NCBI GenBank assembly: GCA_964454305.1
Contig: CAYVXX010000008.1
Span: 1-44,950, forward strand
DNA length: 44,950 bases
DNA from: JAUSPI01 sp964454305
GTDB lineage: Bacteria > Desulfobacterota > Syntrophia > Syntrophales > JADFWA01
Direction of reading: 5' to 3'
The notes under the pieces are model-generated. The model was not told where the DNA came from. It ran no database searches and saw nothing but the letters and a program-made list of their open reading frames with translations. This document shows, piece after piece, positions 15,741 to 23,668 of the stretch. Every line of letters begins with the position of its first letter. The first letter of the stretch is position 1. A program made the position numbers and the translations under genes.

Positions 15741-16991
15741 TTGGATAAGATAGTTATATATGGTGGAAAAAGGCTTGAGGGTGAGGTTCGTGTAAGTGGT
15801 TCCAAGAACGCAGCTCTCCCGATACTTGCATCTTCTCTTTTAACCGATGGGTGGAATACCTTTCATAATGTTCCCGATCTGGTTGACATCAGAACGATCA
15901 AAAAACTTTTAAAGAGTCTCGGGGCGGAAATCGAAGAAGGAAACGCACTGAGGATCAATGCCGGTGAAATCGACAGTTGTGAGGCTTCCTATGAACTGGT
16001 GAAGACGATGAGGGCCTCTATCCTGGTTCTCGGACCTCTCGTAGCCAGGAAGGGGGTAGCAAGGGTTTCCCTTCCCGGGGGATGTGCAATAGGTGCCAGA
16101 CCTGTAAACCTTCACATAAAGGCACTTGAAGACCTCGGAGCGAAGATAACCCTTCATGATGGTTACATTGAGGCGAAAGCGTCAAGGCTTAAGGGAACTA
16201 CTGTTTATTTTGACATACCTACGGTTACCGGCACAGAAAATATCATGATGGCCGCTTGCCTTGCAAAGGGGACTACCCTTCTCGAAAATGCTGCAAGGGA
16301 ACCGGAAATCGTAAACCTGGCTGAAGTACTCTGTGGAATGGGAGCGAAAATCAGCGGGGCGGGAACAGATTTAATCAGGATAGACGGGGTTGATAGCTTG
16401 CACCCTGTTGAGGCAACAGTTATACCCGACAGGATAGAAGCCGGCACATTTATGATAGCATCGGGGATAACGGGAGGGGACATAAAAATTCTGGGGTGTA
16501 ACACAGGTCATCTTGATGCGCTTATAACCAAACTGAGCGATACGGGAATGGATATTTCAATTATTGACGGTGGTATCAGAGCTGTGGGAGGGGGGAAAAT
16601 AAAGAGTACTAATATTAAAACCATTCCCTACCCCGGATTCCCTACCGACCTTCAGGCACAGATGATGGCTTTCATGACTGTCGGAGATGGACTCAGCGTT
16701 ATTACGGAAACTGTTTTTGAGAACAGATTCATGCATGTAAGCGAATTGATACGGATGGGAGCCGATATATTGATCGAGGGGAATAGCGCTATCGTAAGAG
16801 GTGTTTCAGGACTCCGGGGTGCTCCGGTAATGGCTACCGATCTCCGTGCATCCGCTTCTCTCATACTCGCAGGTTTGGCGGCAGAAGGAAAGACTGAACT
16901 TTCAAGGATCTACCATATAGATAGAGGATATCATAAAATCGAAGAGAAACTCGCATCCCTTGGTGCCAACATAAAAAGGGTAAAGGAATAA
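15741..16991 (+). CDS. murA: UDP-N-acetylglucosamine 1-carboxyvinyltransferase
   Basis: This 416-residue enzyme makes the first committed step of peptidoglycan synthesis, adding enolpyruvate from PEP to UDP-GlcNAc. Lys22 in GSKNA and the active-site Cys115 in LPGGCAIGARP take the same positions as in E. coli MurA. Having Cys and not Asp predicts fosfomycin sensitivity of the enzyme. The start is TTG 15741, with TGGAGG 5 bases upstream. It sits between prmC and hisD, a common deltaproteobacterial order, and hisD starts two bases after the stop. Confidence 0.96.
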   Translation: MDKIVIYGGKRLEGEVRVSGSKNAALPILASSLLTDGWNTFHNVPDLVDIRTIKKLLKSLGAEIEEGNALRINAGEIDSCEASYELVKTMRASILVLGPLVARKGVARVSLPGGCAIGARPVNLHIKALEDLGAKITLHDGYIEAKASRLKGTTVYFDIPTVTGTENIMMAACLAKGTTLLENAAREPEIVNLAEVLCGMGAKISGAGTDLIRIDGVDSLHPVEATVIPDRIEAGTFMIASGITGGDIKILGCNTGHLDALITKLSDTGMDISIIDGGIRAVGGGKIKSTNIKTIPYPGFPTDLQAQMMAFMTVGDGLSVITETVFENRFMHVSELIRMGADILIEGNSAIVRGVSGLRGAPVMATDLRASASLILAGLAAEGKTELSRIYHIDRGYHKIEEKLASLGANIKRVKE

Positions 16992-16992
16992 T

Positions 16993-18294
16993 ATGAAGGT
17001 AATCCATACTGAAGATGTAATTTTTGAGAAAGAATTTAATAGGATTAAGGACAGAGGAAACGCGATTGATGAAACAGTGAGGGATACCGTCAGAGAGATA
17101 GTAAATGACGTAGCCAAAAGGGGAGATGCGGCCCTTTTTAAATACACTGAGAGATTTGAACAGATTTCCCTGAATGCCGACACGGTTGAAGTAAAGCCCT
17201 CAGAGATAGAAAATGCCATTAACTGTCTCGATGCGAGTGATCTTGAGATTCTGGAGTTTGCTGCCCGGCGGATAGAAAAATTTCACCGGAAACAGTTAAT
17301 AAGCTCCTGGTGGGATGATGAAGAGGGGGGGATTATGCTCGGTCAGCTGGTAACACCTATCAATAGAGTCGGTGTATATGCCCCTGGAGGACTCGCCCCC
17401 TATCCTTCTACTGTCCTTATGGCCACAATCCCGGCAAAAATCGCAGGTGTCAGGGAAATCTTTCTGGTTACTCCTTCAAAGGGGGGGGAAATGAATCCCC
17501 TCGTATTAGCTGCCGCACGATTGAGCGGTGTCGACAGAATATTCAAGATAGGGGGGGCCCAGGCAGTGGCAGCTCTCGCCTATGGCACAGAATCAGTTCC
17601 CCCGGTAGACAAGATAGTTGGTCCGGGAAATGTGTATGTGACAACCGCGAAGGGAATGGTTTATGGAAAAGTGGGAATAGATATGATGGCTGGGCCGAGC
17701 GAAGTATTAATAATTTCTGACGGAACAGCGGATCCTTCTGTGGTTGCAGCAGATCTCCTTTCTCAGGCAGAACATGATGAAATGGCCAGTGCCATCCTTC
17801 TCACGCCTGCGGAAGAATTTGCTTTTAAGGTCGCCCGTGAAGTAGAAGTGCAGTTGAAAAGTCTTCCAAGAGAATCAATCGCCACCAGAGCTATAGAGAG
17901 TTTTAGTGTGGTAATAGTCACCAAAGATATCAATGAGGCGACTGAAATTGCTAATAGGTTTGCCCCTGAACACTTACAACTGATGGTCGAAAAACCGGAT
18001 CAGCTCCTTGAAAAAATAGAAAATGCCGGAGCGGTCTTTCTCGGTTACAATACTCCGGAAGTCCTCGGAGATTATATTGCAGGACCAAACCATATACTTC
18101 CTACCGGAGGAACTGCAAGATTTTCCTCCCCCCTGGGAGTTTATGATTTTGTGAAAAGAACGAGCGTTATTTCTTTTTCCCGGAAATCTTTACAAAGATA
18201 TGGTGACCGGGCAGTAAGATTCGCCAGTATGGAGGGTCTTGATGCTCACAGGAAATCAATAATAGTAAGACTGGCATCGAAAAAAACCCCTTGA
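16993..18294 (+). CDS. hisD: Histidinol dehydrogenase
   Basis: This 433-residue zinc enzyme oxidises L-histidinol to L-histidine in two steps with NAD+. Visible signatures are VGVYAPGGLAPYPSTVLM, GPGNVYV, the Gln/His zinc ligands in SQAEHDE, the catalytic Glu-His in APEHLQL, and the final His of LDAHRKS. The ribosome site AAAGGA lies inside the end of murA. No other his genes are adjacent; hisC is about 20 kb away, so the pathway genes are scattered. The stop TGA is embedded in the TTGACA -35 box of the tRNA promoter. Confidence 0.96.
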   Translation: MKVIHTEDVIFEKEFNRIKDRGNAIDETVRDTVREIVNDVAKRGDAALFKYTERFEQISLNADTVEVKPSEIENAINCLDASDLEILEFAARRIEKFHRKQLISSWWDDEEGGIMLGQLVTPINRVGVYAPGGLAPYPSTVLMATIPAKIAGVREIFLVTPSKGGEMNPLVLAAARLSGVDRIFKIGGAQAVAALAYGTESVPPVDKIVGPGNVYVTTAKGMVYGKVGIDMMAGPSEVLIISDGTADPSVVAADLLSQAEHDEMASAILLTPAEEFAFKVAREVEVQLKSLPRESIATRAIESFSVVIVTKDINEATEIANRFAPEHLQLMVEKPDQLLEKIENAGAVFLGYNTPEVLGDYIAGPNHILPTGGTARFSSPLGVYDFVKRTSVISFSRKSLQRYGDRAVRFASMEGLDAHRKSIIVRLASKKTP

Positions 18295-18320
18295 CAAATT
18301 ACATTGGCTGCGCTTAGTAG
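18291..18320 (+). promoter_or_regulatory. Promoter of tRNA-Gly, overlapping the hisD stop
   Basis: A perfect TTGACA (18291-18296) is followed at 17-18 bases by a poor -10 (TTAGTA/TAGTAG, 18314-18320). The tRNA begins 16 bases later. The hisD stop codon is part of the -35 box. Confidence 0.45.
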
Positions 18321-18335
18321 TTTAGAAAGCCTTGA

Positions 18336-18410
18336 GCGGGCGTAATTCAGAGGTAGAATGTCAGCTTCCCAAGCTGGACGTCGTGGGTTCAATTCCCATC
18401 GCCCGCTCCA
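18336..18410 (+). tRNA. tRNA-Gly, anticodon CCC, with encoded CCA
   Basis: This is a 75-base tRNA. The acceptor stem GCGGGCG (18336-18342) pairs with CGCCCGC (18400-18406), then T and encoded CCA. The D stem is ATTC/GAAT. The anticodon stem TCAGC/GCTGG encloses the loop TTCCCAA, giving anticodon CCC for codon GGG. The T arm is GTGGG-TTCAATT-CCCAT. It lies between hisD and rimP, the place where E. coli has metY at the head of the rimP-nusA-infB operon. Confidence 0.96.
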
Positions 18411-18437
18411 AAAATTCTTCTTGAAATGAAATTTTTT

Positions 18438-18456
18438 CTATGTTAGTTTAACATAG
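18438..18456. other. Perfect palindrome between tRNA-Gly and rimP
   Basis: CTATGTTA (18438-18445) and TAACATAG (18449-18456) flank a 3-base centre. It follows a T-rich stretch. It could be an RNA hairpin downstream of the tRNA or a protein-binding site. Confidence 0.4.
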
Positions 18457-18478
18457 ATCATCGATAGCAGTTTGATGA

Positions 18479-18508
18479 GTGGGCATGTGCCCACTTTTTT
18501 ATTTTTGG
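18479..18508 (+). terminator. Intrinsic terminator/attenuator just ahead of rimP
   Basis: GTGGGC (18479-18484) pairs with GCCCAC (18489-18494) around a 4-base loop, followed by a T-rich run TTTTTTATTTTT (18495-18506). rimP starts at 18515. It ends the tRNA transcript and may also gate transcription into the rimP-nusA-infB operon. Confidence 0.7.
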
Positions 18509-18514
18509 CAATAT

Positions 18515-18997
18515 ATGCACGATTTATCACAAATATACCGGGAAAAGATTAAGAAGGTAGTAGAACCAGTTATCGAATCTGAGGATATGGAATTGGTCGA
18601 TGTCGAATGTCTGAAGATGAAATCCCGCTGGCTGGTAAGAATTTATATGGACAAAGAAGGGGGCATTACTTTAGATGATTGTTCTGAAATCAGCAATCAG
18701 GTCAGCGATTTGCTCGACATACATGAAGTACTTCCGGATACTTATATTCTGGAGGTGTCTTCACCCGGTCTGGATCGCCCCCTTGCAAGAGAAAAGGATT
18801 TCATTAAATACAGGGGACATAATATCAAGGTTAAAGTAAAAAATAAGCTGGATGGGAAGAAAATTATTCGTGGGAAATTGTTAGATTTTAACGATGTTAA
18901 CGGAAAAAAGATTCTAATTATTGATACGAAAGAGAAAACATATAGCATACCAAGAGAAACTATAATTAAGGCTACTCTTGAGTATGATTTTAGTTAG
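18515..18997 (+). CDS. rimP: Ribosome maturation factor RimP
   Basis: This protein of 160 residues assists 30S subunit assembly. It shows the RimP/YhbC pattern: an N-terminal half with VVEPVIESEDMELVDVEC and DDCSEISNQVSDLLD, then EVSSPGLDRPL, the best conserved block, and a C-terminal SH3-like part. I start at ATG 18515 (MHDLSQIY). The earlier ATG at 18479 in the same frame would place the terminator hairpin inside the coding region. No good ribosome site is visible. nusA follows, as in most bacteria. Confidence 0.92.
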   Translation: MHDLSQIYREKIKKVVEPVIESEDMELVDVECLKMKSRWLVRIYMDKEGGITLDDCSEISNQVSDLLDIHEVLPDTYILEVSSPGLDRPLAREKDFIKYRGHNIKVKVKNKLDGKKIIRGKLLDFNDVNGKKILIIDTKEKTYSIPRETIIKATLEYDFS

Positions 18998-19057
18998 TCA
19001 TTAGTGATTGATGATTGGTGGGCAGCGGTGGCTGATCACTGAGAACTGATTACTGAA
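18995..19057. repeat. Degenerate heptad element D (rimP-nusA gap)
   Basis: Nine 7-base units in unbroken register start at the rimP stop codon: TAGTCAT, TAGTGAT, then TGATGAT, continuing to CACTGAG, AACTGAT and TACTGAA. TGA or TGA-like triplets recur every 7 bases on both flanks. The left and right flanks are only partly complementary. It fills the gap up to the nusA ribosome site. Confidence 0.7.
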
Positions 19058-19074
19058 AAATAAGGGGGTTTTAG

Positions 19075-20340
19075 ATGTTGCCGGAACTTAAACGTCTGAT
19101 CGAGCAGATAGAACGGGATAAGGGCATAGACAAAGAAACTATCATAGAGGTACTGGAAACAGCTATGTCAACGGCTGCGAAGAAAAAACTCGGTCCGCAT
19201 GTAGAGGTGGAAGCCGGATATAATGAAGATGCGGGAGAAATAGAAGTGTTTCTGTTTAAAACCGTTGTGGAAAAAGTGTTAGATCCTGATACTCAGATAT
19301 CTCTGGAAGATGCTCGAAGAAAGATGGATGAAGAAGCGGAACTGGGAGACAGCCTGGGCATAAAGATAGAGGCACAAACGTTTGGCAGAATAGCAGTTCA
19401 AACAGCAAAACAGATTATAATCCAGAAGGTTAGAGATGCAGAACGGGACAACATTTATGAAGAGTACATGAACAGAAAGGGAGAATTGGTCAACGGTTTT
19501 GTTCAGCGATTTGAGGGGGGAAACATCATCGTTAATCTCGGCAGGGCAGAGGGAGTGATCCCTACAGATGAACAAATTAATAGAGAGTCTTTCAGAAGAG
19601 GAGAAAGAATCCGAGCATATATATGTGATGTAAAGAGAATATCCAAAGGTCCCCAGATAATTCTTTCCAGGACACATCCAGGGTTACTCAGAGCACTTTT
19701 TGAGATTGAGGTTCCCGAGATTTCCGAAGGGTTGATTGAGATTGTAAACATATCAAGAGAACCTGGGAATAGAACCAAGATTTCTGTTAAAACAAATGAT
19801 AAGGATATTGATCCGGTCGGTGCATGTGTAGGCATGAGGGGTTCTCGTGTGCAGAGTGTAGTACAGGAATTAAGAGGGGAAAAAATAGATATTGTTCCAT
19901 ATTCCGATGATCAGGTAGAATATGTCTGTAATGCCCTGTCTCCGGCTAAAGTTGACAAGGTCACTGTGGATGATGAGGCGCGGTCAATGGAAGTTATTGT
20001 TCCAGACGATCAACTTTCTCTGGCTATCGGAAGAAATGGACAGAATGTAAGATTGGCTGTAAGACTCACGGGATGGAAGATTGACGTCAAGAGTGAATCA
20101 ACCGAAGCGGAACAGGCAGAAAAAGGATATAAATCTCTCATGCAGATACAAGGGATAGGTGAAGTTACCGCGGAACTTCTCTTCAATGAGGGCTTTAAAA
20201 ATGTTGAGTCATTGTCACAGGCCAGTCCGGACATGTTAACCATGATTCCAAAAATCAGCGAGAAAAAGGCATTAGCCTGGATTGAAGAAGCAGGAAAAAT
20301 CGTTAATAGAAAGACCATTAAAAAAGAAGAACAAGACTAA
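19075..20340 (+). CDS. nusA: Transcription termination/antitermination factor NusA
   Basis: This 421-residue RNA polymerase-binding factor modulates pausing, termination and antitermination. An N-terminal polymerase-binding domain (about 1-125) is followed by an S1 domain (about 133-200, LVNGFVQRFEGGNIIVNLG) and two KH domains (VGACVGMRGSRVQSV and LAIGRNGQNVRLA). A helix-hairpin-helix region closes the protein (IQGIGEVTAELLFNEGF). It has one C-terminal repeat where E. coli NusA has two, which explains the shorter length. AAGGGGG precedes ATG 19075. Heptad repeats lie on both sides of the gene. Confidence 0.96.
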   Translation: MLPELKRLIEQIERDKGIDKETIIEVLETAMSTAAKKKLGPHVEVEAGYNEDAGEIEVFLFKTVVEKVLDPDTQISLEDARRKMDEEAELGDSLGIKIEAQTFGRIAVQTAKQIIIQKVRDAERDNIYEEYMNRKGELVNGFVQRFEGGNIIVNLGRAEGVIPTDEQINRESFRRGERIRAYICDVKRISKGPQIILSRTHPGLLRALFEIEVPEISEGLIEIVNISREPGNRTKISVKTNDKDIDPVGACVGMRGSRVQSVVQELRGEKIDIVPYSDDQVEYVCNALSPAKVDKVTVDDEARSMEVIVPDDQLSLAIGRNGQNVRLAVRLTGWKIDVKSESTEAEQAEKGYKSLMQIQGIGEVTAELLFNEGFKNVESLSQASPDMLTMIPKISEKKALAWIEEAGKIVNRKTIKKEEQD

Positions 20341-20411
20341 CAGCGGAGGGTAAAAGATTTTCTTTGGATTTGCTCACTAGTTGTTCTTAAATTCGAAATA
20401 CGAGGCATTAA

Positions 20412-20515
20412 AACAGAATCCAGGAGCCGGAATTCAGAATTCAGAAGGGAATCGTAATAATTTCATTTATAATCTTTCTGTTCTGACTCCTGGCTGCTGA
20501 ATTCTGAGTTCTATT
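20412..20515. repeat. Degenerate heptad inverted-repeat element B (nusA-infB gap)
   Basis: The left arm (20412-20446) has units such as AACAGAA, TCCAGGA and TTCAGAA (twice), in a strict 7-base register. The right arm (20481-20515) has CTG at 20483, 20490, 20497 and 20504. Its first two units, TTCTGAC and TCCTGGC, are identical to those of element A, and the AT-rich centre also resembles A. The arms are partly complementary. Confidence 0.8.
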
Positions 20516-20546
20516 TCCATATAAACCACATCGGGGAGTTTCAAGA

Positions 20547-22958
20547 ATGTCAAAAATGAGAGTCTATGAATTGGCAAGAGAATTGAATATAAGCAGTAAA
20601 GACTTTGTCTCTCGCTTAGAAAAGCTTGGTATAGCTGTAAATCCACATTCGAGCTCACTTGAAAGCAGCGATGTTGAGAGGGTACGGAAAGAATTTGCAT
20701 TGGGTGAACTGCACGAGGTTGAGGAAAAGAGAATAAAATCCACTGTTATCAGGAGAAGGGCTGTACGCCCCCCGGTTGAAGTCGAAAAGAAAGTGCCTAC
20801 TGAGCCTCCGGAGGATGAGGAAGAAACAGCCGTAGAAGAAGTGCCTGTAGAGAAGAAAAAAGAAGCTGTTGAAATTACTGAAGTTAAAGATGAACCCGAA
20901 AAGAAGAAAGAAAAAGATTTACCTGTCAGCACCCCAACGGTAGCTGTCAAAAAGGTTGAAAAAGAAACAGGGGAAGCCGCAGAACCAGTTCCCCCCAAGG
21001 TAGAAAAACTCCCAAAAAAGGAGAAACGATCAGTAAAAGTAACAGAGGAAAAGACACCTCCACGGAAAAAAATCTTTATAAAGCAGTTCATCGGGAAGAA
21101 ATTAAGGCGTAAGAAAAAGGAGAGAATTGAAAGACCGGCAGCCTGGCAACAGGAAAAAAAGGCGACCATCGTCGAGATGAAGAAGACGGAGATTACAACT
21201 CCAAAGGCAATCAAGCGAAGGATAAAAGTGGCAGATACAATAAGTGTCGGCGATCTGGCTAAAAAGATGGGTGTTAAGGTAAGTGAACTTATAAGTAAAC
21301 TTATTGCGCTCGGCGTGATGGCAACCATAAACCAGTCTATTGATTGTGATACCGCTACAATAATCGCCAGTGAGTTTGGATATCAGGTGGAACCTATTGT
21401 AGATGAATATCAAGAATCTATCAAAAGGATTGATAGCCCTCCGGGCAATCTCAGACCGAGGGCTCCGGTAGTAACTATAATGGGGCATGTCGATCATGGC
21501 AAGACATCTCTTTTAGATACCATAAGACAAACGAATGTTATAGGCGGAGAGGCCGGCGGAATTACGCAGGCCATAGGTGCATATCATGTAGAGGTGAAAG
21601 GCAGAGATATCGTGTTCCTGGATACCCCAGGGCATGAAGCATTCACTGCTATGAGAGCCCGAGGTGCCCAGGTAACAGATATTGTTGTTCTTGTCGTAGC
21701 TGCCGATGACGGAGTAAAGGAACAAACCATTGAGGCAATTAACCATTCTCGCGTGGCTGGCGTCCCGATTATTGTTGCCATAAATAAGATTGATAAACCG
21801 GATTCCAATCCCGAAAGAATAAGGCAGAGACTATCGGAGCATGATCTTGTCCCTGAAGAATGGGGTGGGAACACGATATATGCCGAGATTTCAGCAAAAG
21901 AGAAGACCGGGATAGAAAATCTACTTGAATTGATACTTCTCCAAGCAGATATTATGGAACTCAAGGCAGACCCTGACAGATTTGCCCGTGGCGTTATAAT
22001 AGAAGCAAAACTTGACAGAGGCAGGGGTCCTGTAGCTACAGTTCTGATTCAAGAAGGAACTCTAGTAGAGGGTGACGCCTTTATTTCCAGAAAAGAGTAC
22101 GGCAGGGTTCGGGCCATGATAAATGACCAGGGACAACGTGTAAAAAAAGCCGGACCTTCCACACCGGTGGAGGTTATAGGTTTTTCAAATGTACCCCAGG
22201 TAAGCACTGATTTTGTTTGTGTTGAGGACGAAAAAAAGGCGCGCAGCATCGGAGAACACTGGTTAATAAAAGATAGGGAGAAGGAACTTGGTGCTTCTTC
22301 CAAGATCACACTTGATCAGCTGTATGAAAAAATAAAAGAAGGAATAAAAGAACTGAATGTAATCATAAAAGGCGATGTCCAGGGCTCTATAGAGGCTTTA
22401 TCCGAGGCATTGAACAAGCTTAGTACCAAGGATATAAAATTGAACATTATTCACAGCTCCACAGGTACAATTACAGAAAATGACGTAATGCTGGCATCGG
22501 CATCTGATGCGATTATTATAGGATTTAATGTAAGACCTGACGCCAGAGTTTCAGAAATTGCTGAACAGGAACGAGTAGATATAGAGCTCTACGACGTTAT
22601 ATATGACGCAATTGCCGATGTGAAAGCCGCTATGGAGGGACTCCTTGATCCAGTTTACAAAGAAGTGGTTCAAGGGCGTGCTGAGGTTCGGCAGTTGTTT
22701 AAGGCGCCAAAAGTGGGCATCATCGCTGGCAGCTACGTTACAGACGGCAAAGTGACAAGAAATTCCAATCTCAAAGTTGTAAGAGACGGGGTGGTTATTT
22801 ATGACGGCAAGATACTTTCACTCAAGAGATTTAAAGAAGATGCGAGTGAAGTCGCCTCAGGGTTTGAATGTGGTATAACGGTAGACGGTTTCAATGATAT
22901 CAAGGTAGGAGATACAATAGAGGCTTATATTAAAGAGCAAATAGAAAGAAAATTATAA
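20547..22958 (+). CDS. infB: Translation initiation factor IF-2
   Basis: This 803-residue GTPase brings fMet-tRNA to the 30S subunit and drives subunit joining. An N-terminal IF2_N domain (1-50) is followed by a long charged Lys/Glu/Pro/Val linker (about 55-225), then a second IF2_N-like domain (228-285). The GTPase G1 is GHVDHGKT (313-320), with DTPGHE and NKID further on. The beta-barrel and C-terminal domains end with the IF-2 C2 region. Commonly ylxR (DUF448) or an L7Ae-like gene lies between nusA and infB; here that gap holds only a repeat. The start ATG 20547 has a GGGGAG site. Confidence 0.97.
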   Translation: MSKMRVYELARELNISSKDFVSRLEKLGIAVNPHSSSLESSDVERVRKEFALGELHEVEEKRIKSTVIRRRAVRPPVEVEKKVPTEPPEDEEETAVEEVPVEKKKEAVEITEVKDEPEKKKEKDLPVSTPTVAVKKVEKETGEAAEPVPPKVEKLPKKEKRSVKVTEEKTPPRKKIFIKQFIGKKLRRKKKERIERPAAWQQEKKATIVEMKKTEITTPKAIKRRIKVADTISVGDLAKKMGVKVSELISKLIALGVMATINQSIDCDTATIIASEFGYQVEPIVDEYQESIKRIDSPPGNLRPRAPVVTIMGHVDHGKTSLLDTIRQTNVIGGEAGGITQAIGAYHVEVKGRDIVFLDTPGHEAFTAMRARGAQVTDIVVLVVAADDGVKEQTIEAINHSRVAGVPIIVAINKIDKPDSNPERIRQRLSEHDLVPEEWGGNTIYAEISAKEKTGIENLLELILLQADIMELKADPDRFARGVIIEAKLDRGRGPVATVLIQEGTLVEGDAFISRKEYGRVRAMINDQGQRVKKAGPSTPVEVIGFSNVPQVSTDFVCVEDEKKARSIGEHWLIKDREKELGASSKITLDQLYEKIKEGIKELNVIIKGDVQGSIEALSEALNKLSTKDIKLNIIHSSTGTITENDVMLASASDAIIIGFNVRPDARVSEIAEQERVDIELYDVIYDAIADVKAAMEGLLDPVYKEVVQGRAEVRQLFKAPKVGIIAGSYVTDGKVTRNSNLKVVRDGVVIYDGKILSLKRFKEDASEVASGFECGITVDGFNDIKVGDTIEAYIKEQIERKL

Positions 22959-22971
22959 CAATTTTCATGAA

Positions 22972-23322
22972 ATGGTAGTCGGCATAGGTATAGTAGATAT
23001 TTATATTTTTGACAGCAGATCTCTGAAGAGAAAACGTGGAGTTCTGCGCAGTATATTGAAGAGAACACAAAACCGGTTCAATATATCCATAGCAGAGGTA
23101 GGTAATAACGACAACTGGAAAAGGAGCAGGATCGGATTCAGTGTGGTGGGAAATAATACGAGTTACATCAATTCGAAAACAGATCAAATTCTCAGGTTTA
23201 TTGATAGCTTAAACCTCGCTGAGGTACTTAATTCGAAAGTCGAAATCACCAGCCTTTCCGATATTGCAGAACAGTGTGATTACATAAAAGATGTCCCGGT
23301 AAACGATTATGATGAACTTTAA
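22972..23322 (+). CDS. DUF503 (YlxP-like) family protein
   Basis: This 116-residue protein has the DUF503 pattern: an N-terminal strand MVVGIGIVDIYIF, then SRSLKRKRGVLRSILKR, NISIAEVGNNDNWKRSRIGF, and a C-terminal helix. The family fold is ferredoxin-like, and YlxP proteins are linked to 30S ribosome assembly by their fixed place between infB and rbfA. It starts 13 bases after infB and overlaps the start of rbfA by 14 bases, so the three are translationally tied. The exact biochemical role is unknown. Confidence 0.85.
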   Translation: MVVGIGIVDIYIFDSRSLKRKRGVLRSILKRTQNRFNISIAEVGNNDNWKRSRIGFSVVGNNTSYINSKTDQILRFIDSLNLAEVLNSKVEITSLSDIAEQCDYIKDVPVNDYDEL

Positions 23323-23668
23323 ACGGGCTGACAGGGTAGCCGATCTTATAAAAGCAGAAATTTCAGACATTTTATTAAAACGAGTAAAAGATCCGAGAAT
23401 TGAAAATGTTACCATCACTGGCGTGAAATTATCCGATGATCTTCGTTCAGCAAAGATTTTTTTTGTACAGATGGGGCAGGACACCTGCAGTGAAGAAACC
23501 ATGACAGGGATGCAAAAGGCTACCGGTTTTTTGAAAAGAGAACTGGGAATGAAACTGCAGCTTCGCCATGTACCTGATATAACCTTTATTTATGATAAAT
23601 CATTCGATTACGGAAGTCGTATAGATAGGTTGTTGGAAGAACTAAAGGAAAAGAGGACAGATGTTTGA
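23309..23668 (+). CDS. rbfA: 30S ribosome-binding factor A
   Basis: This 119-residue KH-fold protein helps late 16S rRNA maturation. Its start NFKRADRVADLIKAEISDIL and the block VKDPRIENVTITGVKLSDDL are characteristic, as is the C-terminal DYGSRIDRLLEEL. Two adjacent ATGs (23309, 23312) lie inside the end of the DUF503 gene. The stop overlaps the start of the DHH phosphoesterase gene by 8 bases. It belongs to the nusA-infB superoperon. Confidence 0.94.
   Translation: MMNFKRADRVADLIKAEISDILLKRVKDPRIENVTITGVKLSDDLRSAKIFFVQMGQDTCSEETMTGMQKATGFLKRELGMKLQLRHVPDITFIYDKSFDYGSRIDRLLEELKEKRTDV

Noticed and set aside
18479..18514. Earlier rimP start at ATG 18479
   Set aside because: It would put the terminator stem and T run inside the gene, and the extra residues do not resemble RimP.
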